Position numbers and translations under genes: made by a program | Source: Cellvibrionaceae bacterium | GTDB lineage: Bacteria > Pseudomonadota > Gammaproteobacteria > Pseudomonadales > Cellvibrionaceae | Direction: 5' to 3' | Assembly: GCA_021151615.1 (NCBI GenBank) | Contig: JAGKXA010000151.1 | Span: 1-11,186, forward strand | DNA: 11,186 bases | Shown: one piece after another, positions 7,275 to 11,186 of the stretch | Layout of the letters: each line of letters starts with the position of its first letter | How positions within the stretch are numbered: position 1 is the stretch's first letter | The notes under the pieces: generated by a model | What the model saw: the letters and a program-made list of their open reading frames with translations, nothing else | What the model was told of the DNA's origin: nothing | The model's database searches: none

Positions 7275-8024
7275 TTAGGGCTTGATGCCCTTGTGCAGCG
7301 CAACTATGCCGCCGGTCATATTGTGGAATTCGGTGCGCACAAAGCCGGCGTTGTCCATCATTTCTTTCAGGGTTTGCTGATCCGGGTGCATGCGAATGGA
7401 TTCAGCCAAATAGCGATAGCTTTCTGCATCGTTGGTCACCAGCTTGCCCATAAACGGCAGCACTTTGAATGAGTAGGTGTCGTACACCTTGCTCAGCAAA
7501 TCGTTTTGCGGTTTGGAGAATTCCAGCACCAGCAAGCGGCCGCCAGGTTTCAGCACACGCTGCATGGAGCGCAGGGCCAAATCCTTATCGGTCACATTGC
7601 GCAGGCCAAAGGCGATGGTGATGCAATCAAAGGTGTTGTCGGGGAAAGGCAGGTATTGGGCATCGCACTGGGCGAAGCCGATATTGCCGGCAATACCGCG
7701 ATCAATTAAACGGTCGCGGCCCACACCCAGCATGGAGGCGTTGATGTCGGCGAGGATCACCTGCCCGCTGGCGCCCACGCGCTTGGCGAACTGGTAGCTC
7801 AGGTCGCCGGTGCCGCCGGCGATATCCAATACCTTGTGGCCGGCGCGCACGCCCGAGGCTTCAATCGTGAAGCGCTTCCACAAGCGATGGATGCCGCCGG
7901 ACATCAAATCATTCATCAAGTCATATTTGGCGGCGACAGAATGAAAAACCTCGGCGACGCGCTCGGCTTTTTCTTCGACCGGAACCTGTTGAAAACCAAA
8001 GTGCGTTGTTTTTTTATCGTTCAT
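7275..8024 (-). CDS. ubiE: UbiE, ubiquinone/menaquinone C-methyltransferase
   Basis: UbiE is a class I SAM-dependent methyltransferase. It C-methylates the benzoquinol ring in ubiquinone synthesis and demethylmenaquinol where menaquinone is made. The 249 residues compare with 251 in E. coli, to which it aligns along its full length. Motifs are TTHFGFQ at the N-terminus, UbiE signature 1 (YDLMNDLMSGGIHRLWK, 34-50), SAM-binding motif I VLDIAGGTGDL (65-75), PFPDNTFDCIT (127-136), signature 2 with RVLKPGGRLLVLEFS (156-170), and the C-terminal ESIRMHPDQQTLKEMM. I chose ATG at 8024, since this matches family length; a TTG at 8036 would add four residues. GGA lies about 8 bases upstream, a weak ribosome site. 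It is the first gene of the ubi operon, transcribed away from the PLA2-like gene. Confidence 0.97.
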   Translation of the reverse strand: MNDKKTTHFGFQQVPVEEKAERVAEVFHSVAAKYDLMNDLMSGGIHRLWKRFTIEASGVRAGHKVLDIAGGTGDLSYQFAKRVGASGQVILADINASMLGVGRDRLIDRGIAGNIGFAQCDAQYLPFPDNTFDCITIAFGLRNVTDKDLALRSMQRVLKPGGRLLVLEFSKPQNDLLSKVYDTYSFKVLPFMGKLVTNDAESYRYLAESIRMHPDQQTLKEMMDNAGFVRTEFHNMTGGIVALHKGIKP

Positions 8025-8082
8025 GGGGTTATCCAATGCAGGACTTAAGAATGAAAGGAGCAGGCGCTCGCTGAATCAGGGC

Positions 8083-8098
8083 GGCATTGTACAATGCC
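8083..8098. promoter_or_regulatory. Perfect 16-base palindrome in the divergent promoter region
   Basis: GGCATTGT followed by its exact complement ACAATGCC lies in the 134-base spacer between ubiE (minus) and the PLA2-like gene (plus). Its centre holds TACAAT on both strands, five of six matches to the sigma-70 -10 hexamer, and would place transcription starts about 55 bases before either gene. The -35 positions are poor on both strands. It may be an operator, overlapping divergent -10 elements, or both. Confidence 0.45.
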
Positions 8099-8158
8099 TG
8101 TCTATTTCTCACACCCGAAAAATCCCTTCTGATGTGGCGGGTTTCACAGGAGTTGATT

Positions 8159-8647
8159 GTGCGCAGCGCACTTGTCTTTGTTGGTTTGTTATTGGCGGTT
8201 GCCCCGGCGATTGCGGGAGATCTTAAACCCTTCGCGACCGATGGCTGTTCCCTCTGGATTGATGGCCCGCCGGATCGCCCTAACCTTTGGCGACACTGCT
8301 GTGTGGCCCATGACCTGGCGTATTGGATTGGCGGCACCCGGGCGCAGCGCAAGCAAGCGGATATAGTCCTCAAACAATGTATTAAGGATGCGCAACAGCC
8401 ATTGATCGCTGACCCGACCTACCACGGCGTGCGCTTGGGGGGTGGGCCCTACTGGCCATCCACCTATCGCTGGGGTTATGGCTGGGATTATTTCAGTGCG
8501 GACAGGTTATGGCCGCGCGGTTATAAAACCCCGAGCGCCGCCGAGCAAACGCAAATTGCCCTTCAAATGCCCGCTGCGTTGCTATTAATGCAGGACGATG
8601 CGCGCAGGTACCCAGCGAACAAGGCCGTTACCACCCTTAACAAATAA
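8159..8647 (+). CDS. Secreted protein with phospholipase A2-like CCxxHD motif
   Basis: Predicted exported protein of 162 residues, about 143 after cleavage. The start is GTG at 8159, with a strong AGGAG (8148-8152) 6 bases upstream. This gives a clean signal peptide: MR, a hydrophobic core at 3-13, and a cleavage site after AIA (residue 19). Upstream in-frame starts at 8087 (TTG) and 8132 (ATG) lack ribosome sites and would bury the signal. The mature part has DGC (28-30) and CCVAHDLAYW (47-56), which resembles the PLA2 active-site helix CCxxHDxCY: His51 would be catalytic and Asp52 the calcium ligand. Cys30, Cys47, Cys48 and Cys74 could form two disulphides. The C-terminal half is rich in Tyr, Trp and Gly (97-121). 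I infer a periplasmic or secreted phospholipase-like protein; activity is unproven and no specific family name is claimed. Confidence 0.8.
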   Translation: MRSALVFVGLLLAVAPAIAGDLKPFATDGCSLWIDGPPDRPNLWRHCCVAHDLAYWIGGTRAQRKQADIVLKQCIKDAQQPLIADPTYHGVRLGGGPYWPSTYRWGYGWDYFSADRLWPRGYKTPSAAEQTQIALQMPAALLLMQDDARRYPANKAVTTLNK

Positions 8648-8930
8648 TCTTGTCACAAATGGGTGTTTGAATGCGTCCAAGTGAATTACAATCGCCGCCG
8701 CAATTGGGTGGTTCAGGTCGTCAAATAGCATCTAGACTCTAACTGCTCAATGCGCGGCCAGATGGCTCCCAAACCACCGCCGGTTTTTCCTCGGCTCCCT
8801 GTTCCAGTGAGCTGGCCGGATGGTTCGCCAGGTAACCAGCGCTGATGTGTAGGGCATCAGTACAAGCACCACCCAGAGGCGTGCTCGCCAGCAAGTGAAA
8901 TTCCATTCGTTTATTTTTTGTGGGGATCCC
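8648..8930 (+). promoter_or_regulatory. 283-base leader upstream of the decarboxylase, with hairpins and two tiny ORFs
   Basis: This spacer holds no convincing gene. Short hairpins are visible: CTGATG/CATCAG (8842-8847 with 8855-8860, 7-base loop), GCTGG/CCAGC (8811-8815 with 8836-8840), AAACC/GGTTT (8771-8775 with 8782-8786), and TGCT/AGCA (8882-8893). Two similar stretches start at about 8757 and 8814 (GGCCAGATGG and GGCCGGATGG). Tiny ORFs run 8671-8742 (23 codons) and 8750-8845 (31 codons, containing PPP). Promoter hexamers are weak: TACAAT at 8687 follows TTGAAT at 8667 with only a 14-base spacer. The decarboxylase ribosome site GGGGA (8922-8926) closes the region. Confidence 0.35.
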
Positions 8931-11183
8931 ATGAAATTTCGCTTTCCTATTGTCATCATCGATGAAGACTTCCGCTCCGAGAACACCTCGGGTTCCGGTA
9001 TTCGTGCCCTGGCCGACGCCATAGAGCAAGAAAACTGGGAGGTGCTGGGTGTTACCAGCTACGGTGATCTGTCGCAGTTTGCGCAGCAACAATCGCGCGC
9101 CTCTGCATTTATTCTCTCGATCGATGACGAAGAATTTGGTACCGGCTCGCAAGAAGAGACGGATCATGCCCTGAAAGCCCTGCGTGCGTTCGTCGAAGAA
9201 ATTCGCTACAAAAACGCCGACATTCCGATTTATTTGTACGGTGAAACGCGCACTTCACGCCATATCCCCAACGACATCCTGCGCGAGCTGCACGGCTTCA
9301 TTCATATGTTTGAAGACACGCCCGAATTCGTGGCGCGCCATATTATCCGCGAAGCGAAATCCTATCTGGATGGTTTGGCGCCGCCGTTTTTCCGCGCATT
9401 GGTTCATTATGCGCAAGATGGTTCCTATTCCTGGCACTGCCCGGGTCACTCCGGTGGCGTGGCCTTTTTGAAATCGCCCATCGGGCAGATGTTCCACCAG
9501 TTCTTCGGTGAGCGCATGCTGCGCGCCGACGTGTGTAACGCAGTGGAAGAGTTGGGCCAATTGTTGGATCACACCGGCCCTATCGCCGCCTCCGAGCGCA
9601 ACGCCGCGCGTATTTTTAATGCGGATCACTGCTACTTTGTGACCAATGGTACTTCCACGTCCAACAAAATGGTGTGGCACTCAACCGTGGCGCCGGGCGA
9701 TATTGTGGTAGTAGATCGCAACTGCCATAAGTCGATTCTTCACTCGATCATCATGTGCGGCGCGATTCCGGTATTCCTGATGCCGACGCGCAACAACCTC
9801 GGTATTATCGGCCCGATCCCGCTGGAAGAATTCACCCCGGAAAGTATCGAGCGCAAAATCCAGGCGAATCCGTTTGCACGCGAAGCCAACAACAAAAAGC
9901 CGCGCATTCTCACCATTACCCAATCGACTTACGACGGTGTGCTCTACAACGTAGAGACACTGAAAAATATGCTCGATGGCAAAATCGACACGCTGCATTT
10001 CGATGAGGCCTGGTTGCCGCACGCCACTTTCCATGAGTTCTACCAGGACATGCACGCGATTGGCAAAGATCGCCCGCGCGCCAAAGAGTCGATGATTTTC
10101 TCCACCCAATCCACGCACAAATTGCTCGCCGGTTTATCGCAAGCATCGCAAGTGCTGGTGCGCGAATCGGAAAAAGTAAAACTCGACCAGGATGCGTTTA
10201 ACGAAGCCTACCTGATGCACACCTCCACTTCGCCGCAATACTCGATTATTGCTTCGTGCGATATTGCAGCGGCCATGATGGAAGCGCCGGGTGGGCACGC
10301 GCTGGTAGAAGAATCGATTCTGGAAGCACTGGATTTCCGCCGCGCCATGAAAAAAGTGGACGAGGAGTGGGGCCAGGATTGGTGGTTCCAGGTCTGGGGC
10401 CCGGATGAGTTTGCTGCAGACGGTGTCGGCGATCGCGAAGACTGGGTACTGCGCAGCGATGACAACTGGCACGGCTTCGGCAAACTCGCGCCGAATTTCA
10501 ACATGCTCGATCCGATCAAGGCGACCATTGTTAACCCCGGTTTGTCAGTGAATGGTCAATTTGCCGAGACAGGTATTCCTGCGTCTATCGTGACTAAATA
10601 CCTGGCTGAGAACGGCGTAATTATCGAGAAGTGCGGCCTCTATTCGTTCTTCATTATGTTCACCATCGGCATCACCAAAGGCCGTTGGAATACCCTGGTA
10701 GCCGCGCTGCAACAATTTAAAGATGACTACGACAAGAACCAGCCGATGTGGCGCATCATGCCCGAGTTTGCGCAAGCCAACCCGCGCTACGAGCGCATGG
10801 GCCTGCGCGACCTCTGCCAGCAGATCCACGATTTCTACAAGGCTTACGACGTTGCGCGCTTGACGACGGAAATGTATCTCTCCGATATGCAACCAGCGAT
10901 GAAACCTTCCGATGCCTTCGCAAAAATGGCGCACCGCGAAATCGAGCGGGTGCCTATCGATCAACTCGAAGGCCGCATCACCTCGATTTTGTTAACGCCT
11001 TACCCGCCGGGCATTCCGCTGTTGATTCCCGGCGAGCGTTTTAACAAAACCATCGTCGACTATTTGAAATTCGCGCGCGATTTCAATGAAAAGTTCCCCG
11101 GTTTTGAAACCGACGTTCACGGCCTGGTGAAACGCGAAGTGGATGGCAAGAAAGATTATTATGTTGACTGTGTAAAGCAATAA
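8931..11183 (+). CDS. PLP-dependent Orn/Lys/Arg decarboxylase (LdcA/AdiA family)
   Basis: Cytoplasmic fold-type I, PLP-dependent basic amino-acid decarboxylase. It releases CO2 from lysine, arginine or ornithine to give cadaverine, agmatine or putrescine. The 750 residues match full-length relatives (E. coli AdiA 755). Residues 1-145 form a receiver-like N-terminal wing domain. The PLP domain follows with SYSWHCPGHSGG (165-176), NGTSTSN (239-245), VDRNCHKS (261-268), HFDEAW (356-361, Asp358 binding the PLP ring) and STHKLLAGLSQAS (394-406, Schiff-base Lys397). The C-terminal domain includes PYPPGIPLLIPGERF (690-704). By eye it is closer to Pseudomonas LdcA than to AdiA, but the substrate cannot be fixed from sequence alone. 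The start is ATG at 8931, with GGGGA 4 bases upstream; GTG at 8895 would add 12 residues not expected in the family. It ends 3 bases before the window edge, so its downstream context is unseen. Confidence 0.94.
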   Translation: MKFRFPIVIIDEDFRSENTSGSGIRALADAIEQENWEVLGVTSYGDLSQFAQQQSRASAFILSIDDEEFGTGSQEETDHALKALRAFVEEIRYKNADIPIYLYGETRTSRHIPNDILRELHGFIHMFEDTPEFVARHIIREAKSYLDGLAPPFFRALVHYAQDGSYSWHCPGHSGGVAFLKSPIGQMFHQFFGERMLRADVCNAVEELGQLLDHTGPIAASERNAARIFNADHCYFVTNGTSTSNKMVWHSTVAPGDIVVVDRNCHKSILHSIIMCGAIPVFLMPTRNNLGIIGPIPLEEFTPESIERKIQANPFAREANNKKPRILTITQSTYDGVLYNVETLKNMLDGKIDTLHFDEAWLPHATFHEFYQDMHAIGKDRPRAKESMIFSTQSTHKLLAGLSQASQVLVRESEKVKLDQDAFNEAYLMHTSTSPQYSIIASCDIAAAMMEAPGGHALVEESILEALDFRRAMKKVDEEWGQDWWFQVWGPDEFAADGVGDREDWVLRSDDNWHGFGKLAPNFNMLDPIKATIVNPGLSVNGQFAETGIPASIVTKYLAENGVIIEKCGLYSFFIMFTIGITKGRWNTLVAALQQFKDDYDKNQPMWRIMPEFAQANPRYERMGLRDLCQQIHDFYKAYDVARLTTEMYLSDMQPAMKPSDAFAKMAHREIERVPIDQLEGRITSILLTPYPPGIPLLIPGERFNKTIVDYLKFARDFNEKFPGFETDVHGLVKREVDGKKDYYVDCVKQ

Positions 11184-11186
11184 AAC

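Noticed and set aside
8087..8158. 24-residue N-terminal extension of the PLA2-like protein from TTG at 8087
   Set aside because: It starts inside the palindrome without a ribosome site, whereas GTG 8159 has AGGAG at ideal spacing and a typical signal peptide.
8667..8692. Promoter TTGAAT / TACAAT for the decarboxylase
   Set aside because: The 14-base spacer is too short for a standard sigma-70 promoter, so it is mentioned only as a weak candidate in the leader entry.
8771..8787. AAACC/GGTTT hairpin followed by T residues as terminator of the PLA2-like gene
   Set aside because: The stem is only 5 bp with three A-T pairs, and the T-run is absorbed in the stem.
8739..9167. 142-codon open frame on the minus strand
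   Set aside because: It lies antisense to the decarboxylase start region, has no recognisable motif, and its composition is what a shadow frame would give.

Overview
The window looks like ordinary chromosome of a gammaproteobacterium. The ubiE-ubiJ-ubiB order is the canonical gammaproteobacterial ubiquinone cluster. The protein sequences recall Pseudomonas and Cellvibrio relatives, and composition is moderate, near 50% GC. I favour Cellvibrionaceae or a neighbour, but this rests on recalled similarity, not a search.

Left part, minus strand (67-4666): a two-gene signalling operon. Transcription runs right to left. First comes a REC-GGDEF-EAL response regulator with a degenerate cyclase motif (GGDRF). 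After a 13-base gap comes a membrane-bound MASE1-PAS-HisKA-HATPase-REC hybrid histidine kinase. Together they probably form a phosphorelay that adjusts cyclic di-GMP turnover or sensing. The spacer upstream of the regulator (4667-4855) carries a 20-base inverted repeat with a third copy of its half-site, and is a candidate control region.

Middle part, minus strand (4856-8024): ubiE, ubiJ and ubiB, for aerobic ubiquinone synthesis. UbiE does the C-methylation (also for menaquinone), UbiJ is the SCP2-type lipid-binding accessory factor, and UbiB is the membrane-anchored atypical kinase/ATPase. ubiE and ubiJ look translationally coupled. Between ubiJ and ubiB lies a 144-base element made of two inverted GTAG-headed palindromes, a REPIN-like repeat. 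It supplies the last codons and stop of ubiJ and ends one base before the ubiB ATG.

Right part, plus strand (8159-11183): a short divergent spacer with a perfect 16-base palindrome separates ubiE from a small secreted protein with a phospholipase A2-like CCxxHD motif. A 283-base spacer with hairpins and two tiny ORFs follows. Last is a complete 750-residue PLP-dependent Orn/Lys/Arg decarboxylase of the LdcA/AdiA fold, ending 3 bases before the window edge.

I see no rRNA, tRNA, CRISPR array, transposase, phage gene or clear foreign island. The most notable items are the REPIN-like element fused to ubiJ, the palindromic control regions, the PLA2-like exported protein, and altered motifs in the GGDEF-EAL protein and UbiB.
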